A stretch of DNA of 64,000 bases from Anaeromyces robustus (GCA_002104895.1 MCFG01000023.1:254501-318500), one strand, 5' to 3'; shown: positions 1 to 18,494, counted from the first letter of the stretch. Translations and numbers: made by a program. Notes: generated by a model from the letters alone, not told the origin.

Positions 1-133
1 AAGAATTAAAAAATTATTATTTAATTTTATATGTATATGTATTCTTTTTATCTTCATTAAATGCTTTTTTTTTTATTTTTTTATATATAAATAATTGATT
101 ATTATTTTTAATTTTTAATTTTTATTATTGTTT

Positions 134-2000
134 TTATTTAAGTAAAGATTGTACTATTGATTTGACATTCATTTTTCTTAAATCAGTATAAGTTTGACCA
201 GTACCAACAAAGAGAATTGGTTGACCTGTAATATATGTCATAGATAATGCAGCACCAACCTAATTTTGATGAAAAAAAATAATTTTTTTTTATATATTAT
301 TATATTATTATATTATTTTTTATAATATATATTATATATATATATATAAAATAATAAATTTAATATTTTATTAAATAAATAGGTTTGATAAATTATCTAA
401 AATAATATATATATATATAAAGAATTTATTTATTTATTTATTCATTTATTTATTTTTACCTTATCATCAATGGTATCGAATTTTGTTAATATTATACCAT
501 CAATTTGTCTTGGATTTTGACGACCAGAGAAATCTTTAAGAGCTTGATTAAATTTAGTTAATTGATCAACAGCTTCATTACCAACTAAAGCTTCACCAAC
601 AAATATAATCTTATCTGGATCATTAACAGTAACTAACTATATATTATTTATTTAATTAGTTGTTAATATAAAATTAATATAAGAAAAAAAAAATAATTAT
701 TAATATAAAAATAATATATATATATATATCAAATAATAACTATTAATTAATCTTTCTTACTTTAGCTAAAGCACGCATTAATGGTTCATTATCTTGCATA
801 CGACCAGCAGTATCAATTAATACTACATCGTATTTATTTAAGGCAGCTATTATATGTATTTTTTTTTAATTTTTTTTAATTTATATTATTAATTTAATAT
901 AAGTATATAATATATAATATTAATTAAACAATTAAATTTATTATATATATTATAATGTTATTTTATTATTATAAATTATTATTATACATCTATCTATCTA
1001 TTTATCTATCTATGTTAATATTGTTATATATTATTATTATTATTATATAATTATTATTTACCATAATTGATAGCATCCTTAGCAATGGCAGCAGAATCTT
1101 TACCATAACCTCTTTCAAATAAATCAACTTCAGCATTTTCTTCTAAAGCACGTAAATTTCTAGCATGAACACGAAGTTGTTCAACAGCACCAGAACGGAA
1201 AGTATCACAAGCAGCAATTAAAACTCTCAATTTATTTTGTAATAACCAGAAACAAACTTTAGATAAATTAGTGGACTAAAGATATAAATAATATTTTTAT
1301 AGGTATTATATGTTATATATTATATTATAAATATAATAATATGTATATATATAATATATAAATAATATATATATGTATATTAGTATTAAAAGGTACAATA
1401 ATTTTAATTGTATATAATATCTAATAGATTCAATTATATAATTTTATTTTTATTTTTTTTATTTTTTTTTTTTTACTCTTTTTTTTTTTATTTTTTTAAT
1501 TTTTATTCTAAATTTACCTTTCCAACACCATTAACACCAACAAATACAATAGAATAAGGTCTACCCTTCTTCTTAGCAGCAAAAATATCACGAAGAACAT
1601 CAGTTGAAGTTCTTGGAGTTAAAATACTTTTTAAAGCTTTTTCCATTTCAAGTTTAACAAGATTTGAAACACCTTTCCAACCTCCTGCTTTTTTACCAAT
1701 TAAACCTTTTGAAACAGAATTACATAAATGAGCAGCAATATCAGCTGCAACATTCTTATTAATTAAATGTTCTTTCATACTAACAAGAATTGGATCTAAA
1801 TCTTCTTCAGTAATAACCTTTTGACCTGTAATACTCTTAAAGAAGTTATAAACTTTTCCAGTTGGTTGTTTTTCGGAATTTTCATCAAATTCATCAGATT
1901 CATCAGATTCTTCTTGCATTTCATCAACATCATATACACCATCCTTATTTCTTTGTCCCATAGCTTCACGATCAACCTTTTTTTTATATATTATTATTAA

Positions 2001-2037
<37 letters not shown>

Positions 2038-4242
2038 TAAAATACATTATAAATACGTTATAAATTTATAAATTTATTATTTATTATTTATTATAATTTA
2101 TTAAAATATTAATATATATATAAATTATTATAGTATATATTTACTAAATGTTCGGCTGAAATAGATCTTTCATTTTCATCCTTTTTACTGAAATCTAAAG
2201 CTTCAGCTTCTTCTGCTGTAACTTGACCTTCCCATTTTCTTATTCTCTTTCTGTTATAAACATAATTTATTTATTATTTATTTTATTTATATATTCATTT
2301 TTTCATTTTTTTTTATTAATTTTGTTAATTATATATACATAATATATTAGTATTTTTACAATATATAAAATATATATTATTATATTATATATATGATTTA
2401 TATTTAACTTACGGTGATTTTGGTGATTTAGGAGTCTTAGTTTTAGTTTTCTTAGTGAATTTTGGTGATTTTCTTCCTCTTGGACTTCTTGGTGCGAAAG
2501 TAGGTGATGGCATTTCTTCTTCACTACTACTTTCATCGTTTTTACCTTTATTTTTATCATGAGAATTACAAAATAATAAATATAAATATAAGTATATATA
2601 TATAAATGTTTTATATAATAAAAATATATTATTTTACAGTATTAAATTAAAGATTATTTATTCATATATATATAATAATATAAAATGATTGTATTATTTT
2701 ATAAACATACCACTTAATTTCTTTTGTGAACCTTCACGAGTAGAAAGATAAGCTTCAGTATCCTTGAATGAACGTTGAACCTTATTCTTTTTAGCCTATA
2801 AATTGTTAAATTGTTATTATTATTATTATTATAATTATTTTTTATATTTTAATTTGAAAGAAAAATTTTATTTATTTATTTTGAAATAATAGTAATTAAT
2901 TTGATATAGTTCAATATATTATATGGATAAAATATATAATAAAATAAATATATATATATTAATAATTGAATTTTTTTTTTTAATTTGTTCTGCTATTATT
3001 ATTATTAGCATATTAATATTTATTTATTTATTTTTTTTTTCGGTTAATTTTTAATTTTATTATATAATTAATAAATTTATTTATATTTACTTCATTATCT
3101 TTCATTTCAATTTTAGTTAATAAGTTGGTAAATTCATCATCGAATTCGAATTCATCAAAATCAAGTGGATTTTGAACTTCTTCTGGATATTTTTTCATGA
3201 AAGCTTTTTGTGTTGCACTTAATAATTCATCAGCGTAAGTTAATTGAATAATTTTTTGATAAACAACCTAATTATAATTTATAATAATATTTAAAAAAAC
3301 AAGATATGTATATAGTTATTATACTTATATTCATGACGAATAAGTATTTCTTTTTTTCTTTTTCATTTGAGTAATAATAATAATAAAGAATGAAATATAA
3401 AATTGTTTTTCATATGAAACAAAAAAAAACGAAATTAAAATTTAAAATCTAATTTTAACTATTCATAATACATTGGTATATATCTTGACAGAAGCAATAA
3501 TAAAATTAGTGAATTTTTTGTTCTTCAATTTATTTATTTATTTCCTTTTCTTTTTTACTTTTTCTTTTTTATCATTATCTTTTTTTTTTTTTAATTATGT
3601 TTTTATACTCTTTTCGTAAAATTGATGAAATTTGATATCTTAAATTCATATTTATATTTATATTTATATTTATATTTATATTTATATTTATATTTATATT
3701 TATATTTATATTTATATTTATATTTATATTGAATGTAACATAACTTTATCATTTTTAAAATTTTAATATTATATTAAATACATAATTTATTTAATATATA
3801 CAATTATTGTTGGTATCATTTGAATCCAATTATAACATTTTTTTATGGAAATGTTATAAACATCAAATAAAATTTATGATTGTTGATTTTATTATTATTA
3901 TTATTATTATTAAATTTTTAAGTTTCCTTATCCGGTTTAATTATTTAAAATTTTATACTGAAATTATGACAATTTTAATTGTTTGTGGTATAATATATAT
4001 ATAAATAATAAATAAAATAAAATAAAATAAAATATAATACTAACAACAAATATTAAATTGGTTTCATTTGAGAATTTCCATTTTAATTCATATTCATTTT
4101 TAATATAACTGTTTGAATCACCTCTTTCATTAATTAAAACATCTTTAATTAAAGAATCAATTGGATTATTTGAAACTTTTGTGAAACTTTTTGACCAAAG
4201 AACAATTCCTCCCTTGGTTAAAATAGTAAATAAATCAATCAT
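134..4242 (-). CDS. SRPRA: Signal recognition particle receptor subunit alpha (SRP GTPase), 10 exons
   Basis: This is the docking receptor for SRP-ribosome complexes at the ER membrane; it binds SRP54 through its NG domain and SR-beta through its N-terminal longin-like (SRX) domain. Exons on the minus strand are 4242-4045, 3264-3091, 2795-2711, 2545-2413, 2250-2145, 1976-1518, 1275-1062, 846-761, 636-460 and 259-134. All have GT-AG borders and matching phases, giving 585 residues, close to the usual size (yeast and human are a little over 600). The SRX domain is residues 1 to about 124 (LKWKF then LIFVVVYQKII). A charged Lys/Ser linker follows, then the N domain and GTPase. The P-loop GVNGVGK (379-385) is cut exactly after its Lys by a phase-0 intron. 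Further GTPase motifs are [11 protein letters not shown] (from 409), DTAGRMQDN (from 468) and TKFD (536-539). All key GTPase motifs are present, so it should be functional. Confidence 0.96.
3648..3730. repeat. Hexanucleotide (TATTTA)n microsatellite
   Basis: About fourteen uninterrupted TATTTA units lie inside the 780-bp first intron of the SRP receptor alpha gene. Confidence 0.95.
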
Positions 4243-6942
<2,700 letters not shown>

Positions 6943-7116
6943 TTACTTAATTCCATTTGGTCTATATTTAGCAAATATATCTATAGCTTCTTGAATTGGT
7001 AATTTATAGATTTCTATTAAATAACAGGCAATTAAAAATCCTGTTCTATTTGTTCCATAATGACAATGTACTATATTATAAATATAATAAAAATAATAAT
7101 TATAATAATAATAATA

Positions 7117-7154
<38 letters not shown>

Positions 7155-9371
7155 AATGAATGAATATATATTGTAACTTTGTTTAATATTTATTAATTTA
7201 AAAAACAAAAAAAAAAAAAATTTTTGTTAATAATTATTACCTGCAATTTCTTTATCTGGATTTTTATTCCAAAAGTTTTTAGCAATATCAATAAAAGTAC
7301 GAACAATTTTTTTTGGTGGTGGTATTTTTGAAACTGTTGCTATTTTACGATAGATAACACCTCTTGATTCTAAATCAGCTGAATCATAAGGTGGTGTATC
7401 TTTAGTTAAATCAATAACCATACCTACGTTTGGATATTTTTCAGAAAAAACTTTTGGACAATGTTCATTATCAGTTTGGCGCATAACTTTCATACCTCTA
7501 AATTTTGAAGGAGGCATAACATCTGATACTGAAACTTTTTTCTTCCATTTATCATAATTCTATTTCATAATATAATAATTATAATAATAAAATAACAATA
7601 ATAATATAATATGATAACAAAGGAATAGTAATAAATATAATATAATATAGTATAATATATAATAATTAAAATTAATATTTATAAAAATAAAAATAATTTT
7701 ACTTATTCATATAAATATATATAATTTAGTATAATATAATAATTTATATTTTATTTTATTTTATTTTATTTTATTTTATTTTCTACCTTAAGACTCCACT
7801 TATCCATATCTGCTGTTTTTAGAATTTGAACTTTAGCATCCATATCTGTTAATCCTACTTTTTTAATAACAAATTCTTGAATAAAAGCCGCTACTAATTG
7901 TGGCTTTTCTATGATAGTTTGATGTCCTGAATTAGGAATAATATATGGATCAGAAAGAAGTTGTTTTGATGGTATAACTTGTTTAATTTTTGTAATATTA
8001 GATATAGGGGCAACTTGATCATCTTTTCCTCCAATAAGAAGTACAGGTATAGTGATAGAATTATATTCTTCTAAAGTTGGAAATCGCATACCATAAAGTG
8101 TACGTTTAAATGATGAAATGGTTGATTGAGAATTCCAACAAAGTTGTTTATATCTTAAATCATCAGATGCTGTTGGATGTATAAAACGATTTACAGATGG
8201 ACTATGAATACCTCCTTCTTTATCCTTTTTTCTTGTAATTTTAATAATTTCATCAGGAACAATTCTTATTAATTTTTTTAGATATTGTTGGTATTTTGGA
8301 ATACCAAAAACAGGTGATATTAAAATGATAGTTTTTATTTTTGGATTATTTTCTTTAAGTGCAAGTAAAGTTGCTAAACAGCAACCATAAGAATGTCCTA
8401 CTAAAACAAAATTATCATTTGGATAAAAAGTCAATAATTGATTCAAGTCACTTACAAATCTATCTGTACTATAACACGAATAACTTTTATTATTATTTTT
8501 AATTGAAAAAAAAAAAAAAAGTAAATTATATTGTTAAAAAGATATTTAAAATAATTAATAATAAAATGAAAAATTATATAATATATTATTATTATATATT
8601 TTTAAAATTATCATTTGACATACTCTGAAGAAGGTTCACTTTTTCCATGTCCAGTTTGTTCCATTGCTAATACATTAGCTGTATTAGAAAAATGTTTAAT
8701 TAAACTAGTCCATTGTGAAATCTTTTTTTTTTTTTTTTTGAAAGAAGAAAAATATATTTGATAAAATATATTTAAATTATTTATTATTAATATATATTAA
8801 TATATAATTTTATTAACAATAATAAATAAATAAAAAATTTAAAAAAAAAAAAAGTATTTATTTTTAAATTACTTGTCCTCCTAAGCCGTGGATAAACAAT
8901 ATAGTAGGAACATTTCCTTTCATCATATGTGAAATGTAAACAACTCTATGTTGTAAATTATTGATAGTAATGTATGTTTGATTTTTTTGTATAATTTCAT
9001 CCTCTTTAAATATATATTAAATATATTATAAATAAATATATGAAGTAATAACGTTATTGGAAGAAACAATAAAAATAATAATTATTATTAATATTAATAA
9101 TTTTTAAAAATAATAATAATATTGAAAAATTTAATAGAAAAAAAAATTGTTACAATATTAACATTTATTAAATATCTAATACTAATTATAGATATTAAAT
9201 AATATATAGATATAATTATTAAACAATTTAATAGTAAAAAAAAAAAAAAAACATATATATATAATAGTTACCTTCAAAAGTTGGTATAGTTTCTTTTTCA
9301 GATGTGCTTTTTTTCTTAAACATGTATATTATAAATACTGGTGCCACTGCACTTAATATGATTTTCCACAT
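6943..9371 (-). CDS. Membrane-anchored alpha/beta hydrolase fused to a capping-type dual-specificity phosphatase, 6 exons
   Basis: Exons on the minus strand are 9371-9272, 9003-8873, 8721-8624, 8468-7787, 7559-7241 and 7070-6943, phase-consistent, giving 485 residues. Residues about 3-17 form a hydrophobic segment (KIILSAVAPVFIIYMF) followed by Lys residues, suggesting a signal anchor. Residues about 65-330 are an alpha/beta hydrolase: HGLGGQ oxyanion-region motif, nucleophile elbow GHSYG with Ser136, acid Asp260 in GGKDDQVAP and His292 in NSGHQ. Residues about 350-485 are a dual-specificity phosphatase with the signature HCHYGTNRTG (Cys446, Arg452), ending RPNGIK; this matches the RNA-triphosphatase/DUSP11 branch more than MAP-kinase phosphatases. 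Both active sites look intact. I recall a similar two-domain layout in other fungi, so the fusion is probably genuine and not a model error: both domains lie on one strand with an in-phase junction intron at 7560-7786. The substrates are unknown. Confidence 0.9.
7118..7152. repeat. Poly(A) tract of about 35 bases within an intron
   Basis: A pure A run lies in the last intron (7071-7240) of the hydrolase-phosphatase gene. On the coding strand it is a poly(T) tract just after the donor-proximal part of the intron. Confidence 0.9.
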
Positions 9372-10503
9372 AACTAACTAAAATATATTTCTATTTATTG
9401 GATTTTTTATGGTGAAACTTTGGTTTATAGAAATTTAATGATTATATAGTTATTTGTTGAAATATTGAGATGAAGGAATTTACTTTTTTTTTTGTTATAT
9501 TATTATTATTATTCTTAAGAATTGTAAAATATGTTTAATTATTATTATATTAAATAATTATATTAGAATAGATTTAAAAAATATTGATGTATGATTTACA
9601 AGAATATTTTTATTATATATTTTTATAATTGGTTATTTTATTTATTTCTTCTAAAAGAATATCGTTTTTATTTTAATATAAATATTATATTGATAATAAT
9701 TTTTTTTTATTTCTTATAAATTAAAGGCAAAATATAATTATTATTAATAAAACTTTGAAATGCTTTCTATGTAGTATTAAAAAAAATATAATACAAATTG
9801 ATATATTTTAAAATGATATAAGTATTTATTTATTAAAAAAGTTTATTATTAATACTTATTATTTTGTTAATGATAAATATATTTATATTATTAATTTAAA
9901 AAATAAAAAAAAATATTCTATTTTTTAAAGGATATAAAGCCATTTAAATTTGTAACTTAATTTAAATGTTAATGATTATTTACTACTAATAATTTTTATT
10001 TTTTAAAATAAATAAATAAATAAGTAAATAAATAAATAAAAAAATAGACAACTTATTTTATTTATTATTTATTTCCAAAAAAAAAATTTTTTTTTAATTA
10101 AAATTTATTAAAAAAAGTTTTTTTTTAATAAATTTTTTATGATTAAGTTAAATATTAAAAAAATCTTTTTATCTTTTTTTATATTAAAATAAAGAAATAA
10201 ATATGTTAAAAAACAAAAATAATAATAATAAAATTCATCTACTTTTATAATTATCAAAATTAATTATAAAACTATAATTTCTATGGAAATTTATTATTTA
10301 TTTTAATTTTTTCTTGTAATATTTTATATCATAATAAATACTATTTAATTAATATATAAAACATATATATATAAAAATTAATAAATATATTTTAATTAAT
10401 AATATAAAAATGAAGATTTAATATTTTTAACTAATATATTTTATGATTTTTTTTATTTTCAAATAACTTATAATAATTAAATAATTAAAGTTATATAAAA
10501 GTA

Positions 10504-10755
10504 TTGAAGTTATTTTCGAAATATTTGACAGAGAAAAGAACGAAAAAATTAAGGAAGGAAATAAAAAAAACTGTAAATAATTTAGATGTCGTTTATTATT
10601 TAATGATGAAAAATAAACAATTATGTTTCATTTTATTTCCAAGTCATGATATCTTAATTTTAAAAAAAGTTTCACATGAATGTTTAACAAGTAAAATTAA
10701 ATTTGTTTTATATTTTAATATTATTATAAATAAAAAGAAATCTAAAATTAAATAA
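10504..10755 (+). other. Weak coding-like segment, possible gene remnant
   Basis: A frame of about 83 codons stays open without an ATG (it begins at TTG). It contains a basic stretch (EKRTKKLRKEIKK) and a more protein-like patch (FPSHDILILKKVSHEC). The bases here are somewhat less AT-biased than the flanks. I recognise no family, no upstream splice partner and no promoter. It may be a decayed exon or chance. Confidence 0.2.
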
Positions 10756-12507
10756 AATTAAATTAATTAGCATATTTTAACCAATAAAATTCTTAGATTT
10801 TTTTATAAAGTAGAAACATAATAATATTTTTTTACATATATATCAAAGTATTTAAGGTTTTTTCTTTAATCCACAACATTTTGTATGAAATTGATCTTTA
10901 TTAATTATTGTATTTATTTATTTATTCTACGCCTTAGTTTTTATATGTATCTAATAGAGTAATATTCTATTTTTCTTTAATAGAATAAAAATATTTTTCC
11001 TTAATATAATAAAATGTTTTTATATATATATATATATATAATAATATAATAACATATTATAATAGATTTTTTTTAGTTATTTTAATTATTATATTATTAT
11101 CTTTTTTATTTTTTTTATTTGAATGATATAATTTTTGTTAATGTTGAATAACCTTTCAATATTACCAAAGAAATATTTAATGCTTGGATTGAAAATTTTA
11201 TATAATATATAATTATTCATTTTTTAATATTTTATAATATAAAGTATTATTATTACTACTAGTATTATTTAAAAATATTACTAAAATAAAAACTTCAAAA
11301 ACATTTTTCTTAAACTTTATAATGATGGCAGTTGTTTTGAAATTTAAATATATATTAAGTTTTATGTATGCAAAAATGTTGATATTTTTTATATTTCTTC
11401 TTGTTTATAAATTTTTTTCATTCCTATTCTTGTCTATTTATATTTAGATAAAAAATATAAAAAGTATTATGATAAAATTTTTTATGTTTTTTTTTATGCT
11501 TTTTTTTTTTATGCTTTTTTTATATGCTTTTTTTTTTTTTTTTAACTTTTTTTTATGTTTTTTTTATGCTTTTTTTTTTTTTTTTACTTTTTTTTTCTTT
11601 AATTTGATGTCATATAACATCAGAAAAAGGTATAATTTATTTTAATATATTCATTGTTTTTGTATTATTCATTTATTTTAATTAAAAAATTATTTATTAT
11701 ATTAAATAATATATAAAGAATAATAAAATATTTTATTAATTTTTATTTATAAATTATATTGCAATATAAATTGAAATTATGACATATTTTATATATATTA
11801 TAAATATATTTAATATAAAAATATATGACATAATATATTGATTATATATTGTAATATATTTAAATTAGGTGGAAAATTCAAATGTGCATATATTATAATT
11901 GATTCTATATATAATTTTTGATATACTAATAATAATAATATAATTATCTAATACGTAACTTTCTGAAAAAAAAAACAACCTAAAATATATTAAGAATATA
12001 ATTAATAAATAATAACTCATATATTATAATGAGTTGATAATATATTTATAATACATTTGTAATGTACTTTTAATATATTTTTATTTTATAGACAAAATTT
12101 ATTATTTATTTAAATTTATTTTATAATAAATTTTAAATAATATAAAAATTTTAATTTTCAAATAAATAATAAATATTAATATAAAAAATGAAAAAAATAC
12201 AGGAAATAAGATAAATAAATAATTATTTAATAAATAAAAAAAGTTTTTTTTATAAATAGAATTAAAGAATAATAAACCTTTTAACACTAGAAAAGTTTTT
12301 CTTTTAGAATGATATTTTTCTTTAACACTCATGTTTAATTGAAAATTTCTATTATTTTAATTTTTTATATTAAATTCAATTGAATTCAATATTATAATAT
12401 TTTTTTTTTAAGTTTTCCATGTTGTTAAATACATTTACTAAAAAATACATAATACATAGTTCAATCATGGCTAATTAAATATAAAAATAAAAGATGTTAT
12501 ATTACTA

Positions 12508-13022
<515 letters not shown>

Positions 13023-14940
13023 TATATATAATAAATATATATAGATAAATAATACAATCAATATATTATTATTATGTTTTTATTATATTGTATTTCATTT
13101 ATATATCATTTATTTATTTATATTTAATGAATATACATAGATAATATATATATAAATATATAATATATTATAATTTTTATTAAATCAAGTTACAAATATA
13201 TCAAGTATATTGAATATATCAACATAATATATTGTATTATTACTTCATAATTTATTAATAAAAAATTGAAATTCGATAAAAATAAATAAATAATAAATAA
13301 TTAAATAAATAAAAATAATAAATAACATTAAAATAATACAAATTTATAATATATTTATATTAACTTTATATCATAATTAAATAATAACAAATTAAAAAAA
13401 ATATAAAAATATAAGAAATAAAATTAATTATTTTGTACTATTTCCTTTCGTGTTTTTTTTTTTTTTTTTTTCGTTAAGGCATTTACGATATTTTTGTTAT
13501 TTAATTTTTTTTTTGGTTTATGACTTCTCTTATTACTTGTTGTTATTTTTTTTTATTTTTTAAGTAATAACATTTTAATAATTAAGATAAAATAATTCAA
13601 AAAAAAAAAAAAAAAAAAAAAAACTGTTTTAAAATTATATTCAATTAAAATTAATTAATATATTTTTTATTTATTTATTTTTTTTTTTTAAAAAAGTTAA
13701 AGTTCTTTTGTGTGTTGTATATTGCATTAAATATATAATAGAGAAACGTTCTTTTTTTTTTTTTTGATAGTAATAGAAAAAAATAATATTAAATAAAAAA
13801 ACAAAAATTTATTAATTTTTAATATTAATTAAAATGTTATATTTATGATGATTCGGTAATAATATAATTTAATATTCATTTATACAACCGTTTTAAACAT
13901 AAAAAATATTGAATATATACAATAAAACAATTTTAAAAATCAATAAGCGAAAAAAAGAAAAGAAGAAAAAAAAAAAAGGAAAGAAATCTTATAAAAAATA
14001 ATATATTTTTTTCTTTTTGGATTTAAAAAGTAAATAGACTTTTTAAATTATATTTCTATCTTTATTTAAGAAAGTGAGAAAAAAAGTAAAACATAAAAAT
14101 TTCTTTTTATAGTCACTTCCAAAAAAAATAATAATTACAGTAACAACAACAACAATAATTAATAGCAAAGGATATTAGAAAAAAAAAAAAAAGAAAAAAA
14201 AAAGCGATAAAATCATAAATTTACAGAAAGGAAATATTTTGTTAAAGATAATATATTAATATAAAAGATCCAAAAAACAATATTTAATTACAAATATATA
14301 AAATTACATCTATAAATATTTATTATATTAATCGGGATAAACAAAATTATTTATTAATAAATTTTCGGTATCATTAATCTTTTAAATAATAATAACAAAG
14401 TAAAAACAATAATTTTAATTATTCAATCAACAAACAAGCATTTAATCGAATAACCAATTAATAAATCAAACGATATAATATATAAATCAATTAATATAAT
14501 AAAATCAATTGTATCAATAAAGGTAAATTATTATAAATAAATATTGATATTATTAATTAAAAGACAAATTAATTAAATTAAACTAATAAATTTCCTCTTC
14601 TTATTATTATTGTCATATTTTTTTTTTATTTTAAATTTTCATTTTTTTATACATTTCAATAGAAAATTAATTCAAACTTTAATTATACTTAATTTGTATA
14701 TATTATAAGAAAGATATTAAATTTCATTTTATTTATATTATATATTGATTTATTGAATAGAATATCAATTAAAAATTAACAAAAAAAAATTGTAATAAAC
14801 AAATAAATAGTAAATAAATAAAAAAATAATAATTAAAATAATTAAAATAAAAATAAATAAATAAAAAAAAATAAATAAAGGTTAATAATATATTACATTA
14901 AGAACAAATCAATATAAAATAAATAAAGAAATTATAGAAG

Positions 14941-16613
14941 ATGTCCAATCCAAATTTAGGTAAATAATACAAAAATTAAATTTTTATTTATAAATATTAT
15001 TATTATTTAATTAAAAAATTATTTATTTTAACAATTTTTAAATTTTATTAAATATATTGTTATATGCTTTTTTTTTTTTTTAAATAAATATATTTATTTA
15101 TTTATATATAAAATACAAATTTATATAATATTTAATAATAATATTGATAATATCAATAAAAATAACAATAATATATAATAATAATATGAATAATATCAAT
15201 AAAAATAACAATAATATATAATATTGATAATATCAATCAAAATAATAATGATATATAATAATTATGTTATAATTATAACAATTATAATAATAATAACAAT
15301 TTAAAAAATATGTTAATAATTGTAGATTCCATTCTTGAAGAATTATCAAATATGAAATTCTCTGATGGAGACGACAGAGAAAGACGTAGAATACCTTCAA
15401 GAAAAACATCTGCTGATTATCAGAAAAAACAGTCAAGATTAACTACAAATTTTAATAATTTGTTAGATGAGTTACAGGAAACTCAAGAATACTTAGAAAA
15501 AGATAGTAGTAATAATTCATTTGATAAAGAACCAATGTCGCCTAGGTCTGATAGAATAGGAAGAAGAAAGTATAGTAATAGTAGTAGTAGTAGTAATAAA
15601 GCTTATAGTCGTAGTCGCAGTCGTAGTAGAAGTGAAGTGGACAGATGGAAGGATAATTCTGGACCATCATCACCAATAGAAAAGAAAAAATATCCTTCAA
15701 GAATTTCATCTGCGAATATTTCAAATAAAATGAAACATCAAAGTTCAAAATCTTCTAAATCATTAAAGGTTCCAGAAAAACCAATCAATCCAAATTATGA
15801 ATTTGATGATGATAATACAGGTAGTTTACCTTCATCTTATAGAGAGGATTATGAATATATGATGAATAATTATGATAATCCTTCACCAAAAAGTAAACCA
15901 TATAATGGAGATAATGTTTCACCTTATCTTCGTTCACAAAAAATATCATCTAAACCATCTTCTAAATATAGTTCACCGGTAACTAGCCCTGACTTATATT
16001 CAAGAGATTTATCTCCATATGATAGGAAATCAAAAAAGAAAAGTACAAAAAGTTCTAGTCGTTATTCAGATGAAGAAAGTGAAGAAGAATATAATTACAA
16101 AAGTCCATCAAGATCTCGGAAAAGTAGATATAATGATGATGATGATGAATATTTATATGATGAAGAGGATCGTCATAGTCGTAAAACTTCACCTGTACAT
16201 AGTCGTAGTAATAGAGTATATAAAGAAGAAGATTTTGATGAAGATGAATCAGATATCACTTTATCAGAATCAGAATCATCAGAATCATTTATATCTTCTG
16301 ATGACAGTTTTGAACATAGTAGTAGATCAGGAACTGAGGATGATGATGATATTCCACTTAAAGCAGCAAAATCAAAATCATCTGGAATTAGAGGAAGAAA
16401 TAGACATTTAAAGAAATTTAATAAGTTAGAATCTTCTTCATATAAAGAAGAAAAATCACCTGTCAGACCTTCAAGATCTGTTAAAAAATCTACATCAGTT
16501 AAAAAGGAAAAGAAGAAAAGAGCACTTTCTACTTCTAGACATAATGCACCACTTTCTTCAAATTCAATTAAGTCACCAAAGGATAATATTTATGAAGAGA
16601 CAGTAAGTTTTTC

Positions 16614-16649
<36 letters not shown>

Positions 16650-18494
16650 TGTTATTTCCTTACTTATATATATCTATATATGTACATTCGATATATTAAA
16701 AATATAAATATTTATTTTTTTGTATATTTATAATAATTTTTTTCAATACTTTATATTTAAACATTTTAATCATAAAAGGCTAAAGAAAATTTCTTAGCAA
16801 GAACTAAAAAAGAATTTATACCAGATTATGCTGAAGCTTCATTGAAAAAAGTAATAAAGAAAAAAAAAAGATTTTTTTTTTTTTCATATATAAATAAATA
16901 ATTTTAATATAAAAATTTTTTTATGGTTATAATATTTATTAAAAATAATAATATAATATTTAAATAAAAAAGATTACGACTAGAATATATATTGGTGATG
17001 CTACTAATTTTGAAAATGTAATTTTAACATCAGCTATGACAGCGAGAGAAGTTATAAAAGATTTAATGAGAAAAAAAGGTATTCCTGATACTCCAGAATG
17101 GACGTTATTTGAACTTTGTAATGATTTTGGTGTTGGTAATTATTGAAAGATACAAACTGGTTTATAATATAATATAAATATAAAATAAATATAATATAAA
17201 TATATATAAATATATATCAATTTTTTATTTATTTATTATTTATATATTTTATTATTAATTATTTTAATTTTTGTTTTAAATCGTATTAATAATTTTATTA
17301 TTGAAAATATAATAAAATTTCAATGATTAACAGAGAGACCACTTAAAGAATGGGAAATTGTCACAGATATTATTACATCTTGGGATATTCAAAAAACAAA
17401 AAATGCTATAATTATGAAGAAATATAATTATTATGAATCATTGAGAGCATCTGTAATTATTCTTTTTTAATATTTTAATTTATATATATATATATATTAT
17501 ATTTTAATTCATTTAAATTATTTTTTTTTTAAATATTTTAATTTATATATATATATATATTATATTTTAATTCATTTAAATTATTTTTTTTTTAAATATT
17601 TTAATTTATATATATATATATATTATATTTTAATTTATTTAAATTATTTTTTTTTAATATTTTAATGCTATTTTGTTTTTATATTATTAACTTTTTTTTT
17701 TTTATTTTTATATATTATTAACTTTTTTTATTTTTTTTTATTTTTTTTTATTTTTATATATTGTTTACTTTTTTTTTTTTTATTTTTCATACTACTATTT
17801 TTTTTAATAATAAATATTAAAAATTTTCATTTATATTAATATATTTTAAGAGTGCTGTTGGTAGATTCCCATCTATTCGTGGTAAACTTTATACAGAAAC
17901 AAAACCAGGAAAATATAATAAAAGACAATTTGAATTGCGTCCAAATGGTTTATATTATTATAAAAAGAAAGCAACACAAGAAACATTATTTGTTAATCTT
18001 AGTAGTTATGATGTATACACTTTATTAATTCATATGCCAAATGCTCCAACTGAATTTGCATTTGCTATTAAATCAACAGATCCAATTCATTTCTTTGAAG
18101 ATAAAAAGAAGTACATTCACTATTTATATGCTGAAGATATTAATTCATTATTTGATTGGGTTATGTCTATAAGACAAGGAAAGGTAAATAATATTAATAA
18201 TATATATATTAAAAAAAAAAAGAATTAATATATATTTATTATATTTATTATTATTATTATTATTGATTATTTGTAAATAATAAATAAATCATTATTGTTG
18301 ATTAATTGTATAATTTTTTTTTCACATAATTTTTTATATATTTATTTTAGACTGAGAAATATGTATTAGAACAACATGAAAGAGAAACTACTAGTCCAGT
18401 TCGTTCACCAACCTCTCTTGTACCAAAACAATCTCTATTTAAGGGATCACAGGTAATATTTAAAATTTGAATATCAATTATATAATTATATATA

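Noticed and set aside
2303-2560. 85-codon frame on the minus strand
   Set aside because: It overlaps exon 4 of the SRP receptor gene in the wrong phase and reads into the following intron.
15310-15325. ATG at 15310 as start of the RA-PH protein
   Set aside because: The ATG lies in the intron end; an acceptor at 15325 joins in phase to a small first exon starting at 14941, giving a better N-terminus.
16019-16411. 130-codon Met/Ile/Val-rich frame on the plus strand
   Set aside because: It is an out-of-phase reading of the Ser/Asp-rich exon 2 of the RA-PH gene.
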